Shown: piece by piece, positions 19,917-27,864 of the stretch
Numbering within the stretch: the first letter of the stretch is position 1
Layout of the letters: every line of letters starts with the position of its first letter
Assembly (NCBI RefSeq): GCF_023630705.1
Contig: NZ_JALQEM010000028.1
Span: 186,001-250,000 of the forward strand
DNA length: 64,000 nucleotides
Direction: 5' to 3'
From: Caballeronia sp. GAFFF1
Lineage (GTDB): Bacteria > Pseudomonadota > Gammaproteobacteria > Burkholderiales > Burkholderiaceae
The notes under the pieces: model-generated
Seen by the model: the letters and a program-made list of their open reading frames with translations, nothing else
The model's database searches: none
Told to the model about the DNA's origin: nothing
Translations under genes and position numbers: made by a program

Positions 19917-20507
19917 TTACAGGTCGAAGAACACGGTCTCGTTCGGTCCGCGCAGATGAATGTCGAAGCGGTAAATGGTCGAGGCCGTGCCCGGCTCGCG
20001 CTTCGCGATCAGCGTGTGGCGGCGCTCGGCCGGCACGCTTTGCAGCACGGTGTCCTTCTCGTTCGCTTCGGCTTCGTCGTCGAAGTAAATGCGCGTGTAC
20101 GAGTGCAGCAGCATGCCGCGCATCAACACGATCACGTCGAGGTGCGGCGCGGAATCGTCGGCGGTCGCGCCGGGCTTCACCGTATCGACGATAAAGCGCA
20201 GCTTCGGGTCCGTGCCGGTGCCGACGCGCGCAAAGCCGCGAAAGCCCGACTCGCGCGCTTCTTCCACGCTTTGCACGTAGCGGCCGTTCGCGTCGGCCTG
20301 GGCGACTTCGATCAGCGCATCGCCGATCGGCTTGCCTTCCGCGTCGAACACGTTGCCGACCACGGCAATGTGCTCGCCCGGCACTTCGCGGTCCGCCGCG
20401 GATGCGGTGAACAGGCTCTTCAGGTCGAAGTTGTACTGTTCGGGCACGAGGCCGTATGCGAAATACGGTCCGACGGTCTGCGAGGGCGTTTGCTTGAGGG
20501 TCGTCAT
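19917..20507 (-). CDS. pcaG: Protocatechuate 3,4-dioxygenase, alpha subunit
   Basis: Alpha subunit of 196 residues of the non-haem Fe(III) intradiol dioxygenase that cleaves protocatechuate to 3-carboxy-cis,cis-muconate in the beta-ketoadipate pathway. It starts with the typical TPSQTVGPYFAYGL and carries IEVAQADANGRY and the C-terminal YRFDIHLRGPNETVFFDL. Like other alpha subunits, it lacks the iron-binding His pair found in beta. The ATG at 20507 lies two bases after the pcaH stop codon, so the two are translationally coupled. Confidence 0.95.
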   Translation of the reverse strand: MTTLKQTPSQTVGPYFAYGLVPEQYNFDLKSLFTASAADREVPGEHIAVVGNVFDAEGKPIGDALIEVAQADANGRYVQSVEEARESGFRGFARVGTGTDPKLRFIVDTVKPGATADDSAPHLDVIVLMRGMLLHSYTRIYFDDEAEANEKDTVLQSVPAERRHTLIAKREPGTASTIYRFDIHLRGPNETVFFDL

Positions 20508-20509
20508 GG

Positions 20510-21211
20510 TCACTCCGTCGGGGTCTCGTCCGGGCCGCGCAGCACGATGTCGAATTCGTAGCCGAGCGCGTAGTTTTCCTGCGTCGTATCGATGGAGAAG
20601 CGCGAAACCAGGCGATGCCGCGCATGCTCCGGAATGCCCTGGAAGATGGGATCGAGTTCGAGCAGCGGGTCGCCGGGGAAGTACATCTGCGTGACGAGGC
20701 GCGAGCCGAAGTATTCGCCGAAGAGCGAGAAGTGAATGTGATTCGGCCGCCACGCGTTCGGATGGTTGCCCCACGGATACGCGCCCGGCTTGATGGTCAT
20801 GAAGCGGTAGCGGCCCTGATCGTCGGTCAGGCAGCGGCCCGCGCCGAGGAAGTTCGGGTCGAGCGGGGCGTCGTGCTGGTCGGCCTTGTGCACGTAGCGC
20901 CCGGCGGCATTCGCCTGCCACACTTCGACGAGCGTGTTGCGCACGGGGCGACCGCCTTCGTCGAGCACGCGGCCCGTCACGATGATGCGCTCGCCGAGCG
21001 GCGCGCCGTTTTTCGCGGCATTGCGCGTGAGGTCGTTGTCGTACATGCCGAGATCGTCCGCGCCGTACACGGGCACGCGGCGGTTGCGCAGGTTTTCCTT
21101 GAGCGGGATGAGCGGCAGCGAAGGACTGCGCGACACCGACGACCGGTAGCCCGGCGACAAGTACGGCGGATGCGATTCCCAGTCGCGCGGCGTGAGAATG
21201 GGGGACGTCAT
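20510..21211 (-). CDS. pcaH: Protocatechuate 3,4-dioxygenase, beta subunit
   Basis: Iron-binding beta subunit of 233 residues. All four Fe(III) ligands of the family are visible: Tyr106 (AGRYVHK), Tyr145, His158 and His160 in YPWGNHPNAWRPNHIHFSLF. It forms the active site together with PcaG. The gene is first in a two-gene operon and divergent from the LysR regulator pcaQ across 112 bp. The start ATG at 21211 has AGGAGA upstream on the minus strand. Confidence 0.96.
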   Translation of the reverse strand: MTSPILTPRDWESHPPYLSPGYRSSVSRSPSLPLIPLKENLRNRRVPVYGADDLGMYDNDLTRNAAKNGAPLGERIIVTGRVLDEGGRPVRNTLVEVWQANAAGRYVHKADQHDAPLDPNFLGAGRCLTDDQGRYRFMTIKPGAYPWGNHPNAWRPNHIHFSLFGEYFGSRLVTQMYFPGDPLLELDPIFQGIPEHARHRLVSRFSIDTTQENYALGYEFDIVLRGPDETPTE

Positions 21212-21278
21212 GTCACTGTCTCCTGATGATGTGACGTGAATAGGATATTTCTGGCGACTACTTTATCGAACGCGCCGA

Positions 21279-21315
21279 GTTATGGAAAATGACGTTTTAT
21301 GCGGCGAACCATAAC
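21279..21315. promoter_or_regulatory. Inverted repeat GTTATGG-N23-CCATAAC, candidate PcaQ site
   Basis: A perfect 7-base inverted repeat (21279-21285 and 21309-21315) lies in the divergent pcaH/pcaQ interval, close to the pcaQ start. Known PcaQ sites contain an ATAAC-type half-site, which both arms match in part. The centre also holds the smaller palindrome AAAA-tgacg-TTTT. Confidence 0.45.
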
Positions 21316-21323
21316 GGCTCTTC

Positions 21324-22262
21324 ATGGATACGGACTTCACCAACACGCGCGTCAAGTTCCGACACTTGCAGTGCTTCCTGGCTGTGACGCAACTCGGCAG
21401 CGTCCAGCGCGCGGCCGATAGCCTGTCGATCACGCAGCCAGCCGTGTCGAAAACGATCGGCGAACTCGAATCCATTCTAGGCGTGCGGCTCTTCGAGCGA
21501 GGACGGCGTGGCGCGGTGCCCACGCGCGAGGGGCGGCTTTTCGCGCCGCACGCGAGCGCGTGCGTGGCATCGCTGCGCGAGGGCGTCGACATGCTGCTGC
21601 GGGAGCGCGGAGACGTGCCGGGCGCGGTGTCGATCGGCGTGCTGCCGACGGTCGCCAACGCGTTGCTGCCGCCCGCGTTCGCCGCCTTCCGGCAGCAATG
21701 GCCCGCGGTCTCGCTAAGCGTGCAGACCGACTCCAACGCGCCGCTGCTCGACCGTCTGAAGGCCGGCGAAGTCGATCTGGTGGTTGGGCGGCTGTCGGAA
21801 CCGGAGGCCATGCACGGGCTGTCGTTCGAGCAGATTTATCGCGAGCCGCTCGCGGTGGCGGTGCGGCGCGATCATCCGCTCGTGTTCGAAACGCCGCTCA
21901 CGCCGGCGCTGCTCACGCGCTTCGCCATCGTCGTGCCGCCGTTCGGCACGCTCATCCGGCAGTCCGCCGAGAGCATGCTGACCGCGTTCGGCGCGCATGC
22001 GCTCACGGCGCTCGTCGAAACGCTGTCGGTCTCGCTCGGACGCTCGCTCGCGCTTCATAACGACGCCGTCTGGTTCGTGCCTGCCGGCGCGGTCGAGCAC
22101 GACATCGCGCTCGGGCTGCTGGTCGCGCTGCCGATGCCGTTCGCCGGCACCGACGAGCCCATCGGACTTATTCGCCGCAACGACGCCGCGCGCACGGCGG
22201 TGGAGGAATCGCTCGTGGATGCCATCCGCGAGGCGGGACGCTCGCGCGCGGCGACCAAATGA
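21324..22262 (+). CDS. pcaQ: LysR-family regulator of protocatechuate catabolism
   Basis: LysR-type regulator of 312 residues. The N-terminal HTH reads FRHLQCFLAVTQLGSVQRAA then SLSITQPAVSKTIGELE, followed by a type II periplasmic-like effector domain. The wording VKFRHLQCFL and the divergent position next to pcaHG identify PcaQ, which in other proteobacteria activates pca genes in response to 3-carboxymuconate or the carboxylactone. The start at 21324 fits the family. Confidence 0.9.
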   Translation: MDTDFTNTRVKFRHLQCFLAVTQLGSVQRAADSLSITQPAVSKTIGELESILGVRLFERGRRGAVPTREGRLFAPHASACVASLREGVDMLLRERGDVPGAVSIGVLPTVANALLPPAFAAFRQQWPAVSLSVQTDSNAPLLDRLKAGEVDLVVGRLSEPEAMHGLSFEQIYREPLAVAVRRDHPLVFETPLTPALLTRFAIVVPPFGTLIRQSAESMLTAFGAHALTALVETLSVSLGRSLALHNDAVWFVPAGAVEHDIALGLLVALPMPFAGTDEPIGLIRRNDAARTAVEESLVDAIREAGRSRAATK

Positions 22263-22452
22263 CCGACGCCTGCGCGCGGCCCGCTGTTTGCTCAGGCAGC
22301 ATTTACCGCGCAAATTTCGCGGGAACAAAATACTATGACGAAAGGGCGAATATGGCGTGCTCGCGGCATCCAAAGCAAACGTTCACGGTCAACCACTCGC
22401 TGCCGCCCGGCCCTCGTTCCCGCATTCAACCCGTGCCCGCACCGTTCGCACC

Positions 22453-22821
22453 ATGAAGACCGTACTTCTCGTCGACGACGACCCCAGCACCATCGAAGCC
22501 TGGACTCTCTGCATGCAGGGCGAGGATTGCACTGTCCTCAGCGCATTCGACGGCAACCGGGCGTTATCGATCCTTGGCGAGCAGGCGGTGGACATCGTCG
22601 TGTCCGACTGGATGATGCCGGGCTTAGGCGGCGCGCTGCTCTGCCAGACGATGAAAAACGACGCGTCGCTCGCGCACATTCCGTTTCTGATGATTTCGGG
22701 GCATCCGAACCCGCCCGCGTTCGTCAGCTACGACGGGTATCTGCGCAAGCCGGTGGACACGGAAACGTTGCTCTCGGCGGTGAACCGGCTGTGCGCTGCG
22801 AAGAAACGCCCGCTTTATTAA
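22453..22821 (+). CDS. Stand-alone response-regulator receiver protein
   Basis: Single CheY-like receiver domain of 122 residues with no output domain. The acidic pocket is DDDP (residues 8-11), the phospho-acceptor is Asp52 in VVSDWMMPG, a serine replaces threonine at SGH (Ser82), and the conserved lysine is Lys99 in YLRKPVD. All active-site residues are therefore present. No histidine kinase is encoded nearby, so its partner is unknown. The gene ends in TTAA, which also supplies the stop of the convergent plsC-like gene. Confidence 0.9.
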   Translation: MKTVLLVDDDPSTIEAWTLCMQGEDCTVLSAFDGNRALSILGEQAVDIVVSDWMMPGLGGALLCQTMKNDASLAHIPFLMISGHPNPPAFVSYDGYLRKPVDTETLLSAVNRLCAAKKRPLY

Positions 22822-23582
22822 CGTAGTTCGGCGAGCGCGTCGTCCATCTGGTGCTGCGCGAGCCGGTTCAATTCCTGAGGAATTTCGCAATCCAGCGGCA
22901 GCGGCGGCGTGACGATCACGCGAATGTGCCCGCCGCGGTCCGGCCAGCCTTTCGCGGGCCATACCTTCCCGGCGTCGTGTACGACCGGCACCACGGGTAC
23001 TTTCGTCGCGCAGGCGAGCCGCACGCCGCCCGAGGCGAGCTTGAGCGGCGCATCGTGGGCAACGCGCGTGCCTTCCGGAAAAATGACGACGGCATCGCCC
23101 TTTTTGAGCCGCGCCGCGCATTCCCGCGTGACCGCCTGATGCGCCTGGCGGATCGAGCCGCGATCGAGGCTCACCATGTCGAGACCGCGCAAAACCCAGC
23201 CGAAAAACGGAATCTTCATCAGTTCGCGCTTGAAGACGAAGCTGATGCGGCGCGGGAAGAGCGCCATGAACGCAAGCGTCTCCCACGTCGATTCGTGCCG
23301 GCTCAGGATGATGAACGGTCCTTGCGGCAGATGCTCCAGCCCTTCGACCGAGCACGTCACGCCGGCGATGACGCGCATCATCGCGACCATCGCGCGGCAC
23401 CAGAGCTTCGCGAGCCAGTAGCGCCCGTTTCGGCCGACGAACGGGAAGAGCGGCAGGATCAGGATGGACCAGAGCGTGCCGCTGCCCAGCAGATAGGTAG
23501 CGAAGAGCCACTTGACGAGAGTGCGGCGCATCGGGCGTGGGAAGGTATCGAATTGAAGGAAGGCGGGTAAGGGCAGAAGCAT
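22818..23582 (-). CDS. plsC: 1-acyl-sn-glycerol-3-phosphate acyltransferase (PlsC family)
   Basis: Membrane-bound LPLAT-family acyltransferase of 254 residues that adds the second acyl chain to lysophosphatidic acid. Block I is RHESTWET (an HX4E form of the usual HX4D, seen in related PlsC proteins) and block III is IFPEGTRVAH. An N-terminal hydrophobic segment (LFATYLLGSGTLWSILILP) anchors it. The start at 23582 is an ATG; a later ATG (Met18) is also possible. It may be a second, non-essential PlsC, as this family often has several copies. Confidence 0.88.
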   Translation of the reverse strand: MLLPLPAFLQFDTFPRPMRRTLVKWLFATYLLGSGTLWSILILPLFPFVGRNGRYWLAKLWCRAMVAMMRVIAGVTCSVEGLEHLPQGPFIILSRHESTWETLAFMALFPRRISFVFKRELMKIPFFGWVLRGLDMVSLDRGSIRQAHQAVTRECAARLKKGDAVVIFPEGTRVAHDAPLKLASGGVRLACATKVPVVPVVHDAGKVWPAKGWPDRGGHIRVIVTPPLPLDCEIPQELNRLAQHQMDDALAELR

Positions 23583-23670
23583 AGCGTATCGCTCTTTCGG
23601 GAGCTTTCATGCGCTCTCCCGTGTCCGAATGCAACAATGGTCGCCATTCAACACTTTCGGGAAAGACGCG

Positions 23671-24642
23671 ATGGATGCAGTGCCGGTTAATTTCGACGAG
23701 GGCATGCTCGACGTCGGCGACGGACATTCGATCTACTGGCGCGCGCAGGGCCCGCGCGACGCGCCCGCGCTGCTCGTCGTGCACGGCGGCCCCGGCGGCG
23801 CGATGAACGTGAAGTGGGCGGAGGTGCTCGGCGCGGACGCGTGGCGCGTCGTGTTCTTCGACCAGCGCGGCTGTGGCAAGTCGACGCCTTTCGGCAAGCT
23901 CGAACACAACGGCCTCGACGCGCTCGTCGGCGACATGGAAAAGCTGCGCGTCGCGCTTCGCATCGAGCGATGGGCGATTTTCGGCGGTTCGTGGGGCACG
24001 ACGCTCGGACTCGCGTACGGCGTCGCGCATCCGGAACGTTGCACGGGCTTTCTGCTGCGCGGCGTGTTCCTCGCGCGCCAGGAGGATATCGACTGGTTCC
24101 TGTGGGACGTGCGTCGCGTGTTTCCGGAGGCGCACCGCGCGTTTCTCGACGCGATCGAAACCGCATGCGGCCAGCGCCCGGCGAACGCACAGGAAATTCT
24201 GACGCTCACCGAGGCGCCGCTTGCGCGCTTCGACGAGGCCGGCGCTCGGCTCGCGCGAGCGTGGACGCTGTATGAAACGACGCTATCGGTCGTCAACAAG
24301 CCGGCCACGGAACCCGCCGACGAGGACAAGCGGCCGAGCGCCGAAGCCAACGCCGCCGCGGTGTCCATGGCGCTGCTCGAGCGTCACTACATGGCGGAAG
24401 AGTTGCCGCCGACGCCGCTGTTGCCGCGCGTCGCGCGCATCGCGCATCTGCCGTGCCGAATCGTTCACGGGCGCTTCGACATGGTGTGTCCGGCGGATCA
24501 GGCGGTGGCGCTCGCGGCGCAGTGGCCGGGCGCGGAACTGGCCGTCGTGAGCGGCGCGGGACATTGGACGTTCGAGCCGGGCAACGTGGCGGCGCTGCGC
24601 ACGGGCGCGGCGGCGCTTGCGGAAGCGATTCGCGGTGTGTGA
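23671..24642 (+). CDS. pip: Prolyl aminopeptidase (alpha/beta hydrolase, S33 family)
   Basis: Proline iminopeptidase of 323 residues that removes N-terminal proline from peptides in the cytoplasm. Family marks: HGGPGGAMNVKW, FFDQRGCGKSTP, the nucleophile elbow GGSWGTTLGL, an Asp in HGRFDMVCPAD and the His in GAGHWTFEPG. Two starts are possible (ATG 23629 and ATG 23671); I chose 23671 because GGGAAAG stands before it. The gene stops right at the edge of the repeat array. Confidence 0.92.
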   Translation: MDAVPVNFDEGMLDVGDGHSIYWRAQGPRDAPALLVVHGGPGGAMNVKWAEVLGADAWRVVFFDQRGCGKSTPFGKLEHNGLDALVGDMEKLRVALRIERWAIFGGSWGTTLGLAYGVAHPERCTGFLLRGVFLARQEDIDWFLWDVRRVFPEAHRAFLDAIETACGQRPANAQEILTLTEAPLARFDEAGARLARAWTLYETTLSVVNKPATEPADEDKRPSAEANAAAVSMALLERHYMAEELPPTPLLPRVARIAHLPCRIVHGRFDMVCPADQAVALAAQWPGAELAVVSGAGHWTFEPGNVAALRTGAAALAEAIRGV

Positions 24643-24654
24643 AGGGGCGGGCGT

Positions 24655-25427
24655 CGGCGCGTCGGCGGCGCGTCGTCGGTAGTCGACGGTCGCGTCTGCG
24701 ACGATGGCGAGGCTAATGTCACCGGCGGGTGACGTGCGCAGTTCAACGATCGGGGCAGCGGCGTGCGCGCGGCTTCGGCGAGCGGTCGGCTGTTACGGGT
24801 TGCGCTTGCGACGATGGCGAGCGCGTCACCTGTCTGATGGCGTGGGCGGACGAGCGAGCGAGGCAGCGGCGTCTGCGGCTTCGCCAGTCGAGGGTTGGGC
24901 TTGTGACGATGGCAAGCGTGTCCTGTCACCTGCCTGCTAGCGTGTGCGAACGAGCGATCGGGGCAGCGGCGTGCGCGCGGCTTCGGCGAGCGGTCGCCTG
25001 TTAAGGGTTGCGCCTGCGACGATGGCGAGCGCGTCACCTGTCTGCTGGCGTGGGCGGACGAGCGAGGCAGCGGCGTCCGCGGCTTCGCCAACCTTCGCCA
25101 GTCGAGGCTTGGGCTTGTGACGATGGCCAAGCGTGTCCCGTCATCTCCCTGCTAGCGTGTGCGGACGAGCGATCGGGGCAGCGGCGTGCGCGCGGCTTCG
25201 GCGAGCGGTTGCGAGTCGGCAGTTGCGCAGGGGAAGGTGGTGCGGTCGCCGCAGGACGACGCGAGGCTGACAGAGCGAGTTGCTCGCCACCTGCCGGTGA
25301 AGATGCGGACGAGCCTTGAAGGCAGCGGTGCGGGCGACATCGGCGAGCGTTCGCCAGTCAAAGGTTCTGCTTGCGACGATGGCAAGCGCGGCCCGTCACC
25401 TGCCTGCTAGCGTGCGCAGACGACCGA
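24655..25427. repeat. Degenerate tandem repeat array related to the 3' end of the EAL gene
   Basis: The stretch holds about seven copies of a unit of roughly 100-110 bp. On the plus strand the core reads like CGATCGGGGCAGCGGCGTGC, then GCGCGGCTTCGGCGAGCGGT, then a spacer and GCGACGATGGCGAGCGCGTC. Full A-type copies start at 24747, 24955 and 25170; B-type copies lie near 24857 and 25060, and a diverged copy near 25313. A and B alternate, giving a higher-order period of about 208-215 bp. The last 75 bases of the EAL coding sequence (25428-25500) are the same motif, so on the minus strand the array repeats the peptide words RRLAEAARTPLP. No gene is called within it. Confidence 0.85.
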
Positions 25428-26666
25428 TCAAGGCAACGGCGTGCGCGCGGCTTCCGCGAGACGTCGCCAGTCCAGATCGACGCCCGCGACGATGGTCCGC
25501 TCCCCGCGCCGCGTGGCGATAGCGAGCGTCACGCACAGCGACGTGCCGGTCACGGACAGATACGGCGCCGACGTGATGACCTGCTGCGGCTGCGCGCAGG
25601 CATCGACGAAATACGAGCGATTATCCCAGCGGCCGCGCGACGGATCCGCAATCGGCGCGAAACGCTCGCTGCGCCGCTTCGCGCAGACGCCGGGCAGCGC
25701 GGGCATGAACTCACGGCCGGCTTCGTCGAGAAAGAAACAGCTTACGGTGCTCGGCAGCGCCAGAATCTCGGCGCACGCGGACTCGCCGCTCGCGCCGCCC
25801 GCGAGGCGTCGCGCCGCCTGCGCGAGCCCGGCGCGATACGGCATCAGCAAGAGGTCACGCGTCAGGCGCTCGGTGCGGCGCGTCTGCGCGAGCGTGTCGA
25901 AAGCCTCCTCGATCAACGCGGTAGCCGCGCCGCCCGGCATCAGCCCTTCGCTCGGCTTGCCGAGGAGATAGCCCTGCACGAAATCGACGTTGGCACGCGC
26001 GGCGAGCAGCAGATCCTCGCGCGTCTCAATGCCTTCCGCCACCACGAACATGCCCGACTGATGCAGCAGATCGACGAGCTTCGGCAGCACCCAGTCGCTC
26101 AGATGCGCGCGCTTCTGCGCGTTTTGCACGCGAATGAGACTGCGATCGAGCTTGACGATGTCCGGGCGCATCGTCAGCAGCCGGTCGACGTTGGAGTGGC
26201 CGGCGCCGAAGTCATCGACCGCGACGAGAAAGCCCTCCGCGCGAAACGCCCGCGTCGCGCCGGCAATGCGTTCGACATCGATGCCGCCTGACTCCAGCAC
26301 TTCGATCACGAGCTGCTCCGGCGCGAGCCCGGCATCGCGCGTGTGCTGCGCGAATTCGCGCGCATAGCCCGGATCGGTGAAGGTCGCCGGATTCATGTTG
26401 ACGAAGAGCCACTGCGCGCTCGGCAAGAAGCCGGCGGCGCTGCGCAGATGCGTGAGATGGCTCAGGCGGTCCAGCTCGACGACCGTGCCCGCTACGATCG
26501 CGCGGCCGAAGAGATCGAACGGACCGATTAGCGGTTCGTCATCGCTCGCTACTTTTTTGCCGCGCAGCAGCGCCTCATAGCCGATTTCGCGTTGATGCGA
26601 AAGGCTGAAGATGGGCTGGACGTGCGTCGAGAGCGTGATGCCGTCGACGACTTCGGCGCGCCGCAT
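25428..26666 (-). CDS. EAL-domain c-di-GMP phosphodiesterase with C-terminal sensory domain
   Basis: Cytoplasmic protein of 412 residues. The EAL domain spans about residues 8-245, and the key catalytic residues are present: EAL at 31-33 (GYEALLRG), Asn90 (FVNMNP), Glu122 (VIEVLES), AspAsp151-152 (VDDFGAG), Lys172 (VKLDRS), Glu211 (AEGIET) and QGY at 231-233. It should hydrolyse c-di-GMP. The C-terminal 165 residues form a separate domain like the Cache/PAS-type tail of YkuI proteins (RSYFVDACAQPQQVITSAPY). The last 12 residues and the stop codon are the motif that recurs in the downstream repeats. The ATG at 26666 is preferred over a TTG one codon upstream. Confidence 0.92.
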   Translation of the reverse strand: MRRAEVVDGITLSTHVQPIFSLSHQREIGYEALLRGKKVASDDEPLIGPFDLFGRAIVAGTVVELDRLSHLTHLRSAAGFLPSAQWLFVNMNPATFTDPGYAREFAQHTRDAGLAPEQLVIEVLESGGIDVERIAGATRAFRAEGFLVAVDDFGAGHSNVDRLLTMRPDIVKLDRSLIRVQNAQKRAHLSDWVLPKLVDLLHQSGMFVVAEGIETREDLLLAARANVDFVQGYLLGKPSEGLMPGGAATALIEEAFDTLAQTRRTERLTRDLLLMPYRAGLAQAARRLAGGASGESACAEILALPSTVSCFFLDEAGREFMPALPGVCAKRRSERFAPIADPSRGRWDNRSYFVDACAQPQQVITSAPYLSVTGTSLCVTLAIATRRGERTIVAGVDLDWRRLAEAARTPLP

Positions 26667-26967
26667 CAATCTTTCACCCGTTCGCGCGGGGCGCGGCAGG
26701 CGCGCGCCCGCCAGCGGTCGTCAGCCAGAACAGACGAGGACGCGCACGGGTCGGCACACAGATCGGAGAACGGCAGCACGGCGGCGATGCAAAACTTGAA
26801 ATGGGATGCACACGTTATCGGCGTGACCCACACGAACTTGAGGGCGCGCCGGGTTTGCCGGTCCACGTCCCGCGACCTATCTTTGAGGTTGCGGTGATAC
26901 GATCGCGCTGCAACTACCTGGCGCGCGGCTCGTCGAACGCTGCATTCGAACTTCAAGAGAGACATCG
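26667..26967. other. Intergenic region between divergent genes
   Basis: About 300 bp with no convincing gene. It should contain the promoters of the EAL gene (minus) and of the 140-residue hypothetical gene (plus, GAGAGACATCG ribosome-binding region). I see no clear operator or hairpin. Confidence 0.5.
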
Positions 26968-27390
26968 ATGGCGCAACAGAAAACCAATCCGAAACTTGAG
27001 CAGGCGCTGACGCGCGGCGATCTTGCGATCCGTCAGGCCAACTCGGGCCGCGCCACCGCGGTGCTGCGCGCGCTCGGCAAGATGATCGTGGAGGCATCGG
27101 CGACCATCGGCGTCGAGGCGCACGTCGTCATCCACGATGGCGACAAGATCTACGATCCCGCCGACGGTGTCTGGCCGCAGCAATTGCTCGTCTCGCTCGA
27201 CGGCCCGGTCGAAGAGAACGATCCGGACGAGATCCGCACGGTTACGCTGCTCGCCGACACGCCGGGCACGGTGTTCCGGTGCGAATGGCAGCGCGCAGAC
27301 GGCAATCTCGGCCGCCAGGAAGGCCGCCCGCTCGCCATGGTCGCCTTCATTACAGACGTCGATATTCCCTGGCTCGACGAAGAAGACTAA
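26968..27390 (+). CDS. Hypothetical acidic protein
   Basis: Protein of 140 residues with no family I recognise. It begins with a hydrophilic helix (NPKLEQALTRGDLAIRQANS) and then has alternating strands (HVVIHDGDKIYDPADGVWP, TVFRCEWQRADG), ending with a very acidic tail (DIPWLDEED). There is no signal peptide or membrane segment. A ribosome-binding site (AGAGA) lies 6-10 bases before the ATG, and codon use matches the neighbours, so it is likely a real gene. Confidence 0.75.
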   Translation: MAQQKTNPKLEQALTRGDLAIRQANSGRATAVLRALGKMIVEASATIGVEAHVVIHDGDKIYDPADGVWPQQLLVSLDGPVEENDPDEIRTVTLLADTPGTVFRCEWQRADGNLGRQEGRPLAMVAFITDVDIPWLDEED

Positions 27391-27864
27391 AGCGGCCTCT
27401 GCCAGCTCCACGAACGCGGATAGCGGCTGCGGCTGGATCCGCGTTTTCTTTTGACGGCGTCTGTCAGCGTCGAATGCGACCGCGCAAACGTTTCCGTCGG
27501 TGGTTTTCTATTTCGCAACCGCTTAAGAGTCATGTCTTATTTCTGCATTGACAGCTATTCTTCGAATTGCCTCTCGCGCGGGGTTTTGTCTCTGGCTTGC
27601 CCTCGTTTCGGTTCACCATTTTCGTGCACGATTATTCCCGTACGGCAGATGCTTATTCGCTTGTCGAAGCCTACCGGTCGATAATTCGTTTTAGAAGCTT
27701 TCCTCCACCGACATTGCCCGAAAGTTGCTCCTGAACAGCGGCAAGCGCGCACCCCGTTATTTGACTTCGTGAGAGGCTCGACACGCCGCATTGAGGGTCC
27801 TACCTACCATCAGCCCTCATCACGCGGCACATCCTAATCGCCGAGAAAAAATGGGGTTTAACAA
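27391..27864. other. Lower-GC leader region upstream of the FeeM-like gene
   Basis: About 470 bp with no convincing gene and visibly lower GC than the rest of the window. Short open frames here have no family features. A TTGACA lies at 27548-27553 but without a good -10 at the usual distance. The base composition and length suggest a regulated promoter or an acquired segment. Confidence 0.5.

Noticed and set aside
19831-20625. Long upstream extension of the DUF2288 frame across pcaG
   Set aside because: The extension is out of frame with pcaG and has no ribosome-binding site. The ATG at 19830 gives the normal family length.
24498-25130. 210-codon minus-strand frame within the repeat array
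   Set aside because: Its words repeat the EAL C-terminus and it has no start signal. I treat it as repeat sequence and not as a gene, although readthrough peptides are possible.
24655-25427. CRISPR array
   Set aside because: The units are about 100 bp, degenerate throughout and lack the short identical repeats with unique spacers; no cas genes are near.
27451-27684. 77-codon open frame in the lower-GC leader
   Set aside because: No ribosome-binding site, odd composition and no family; more likely non-coding.
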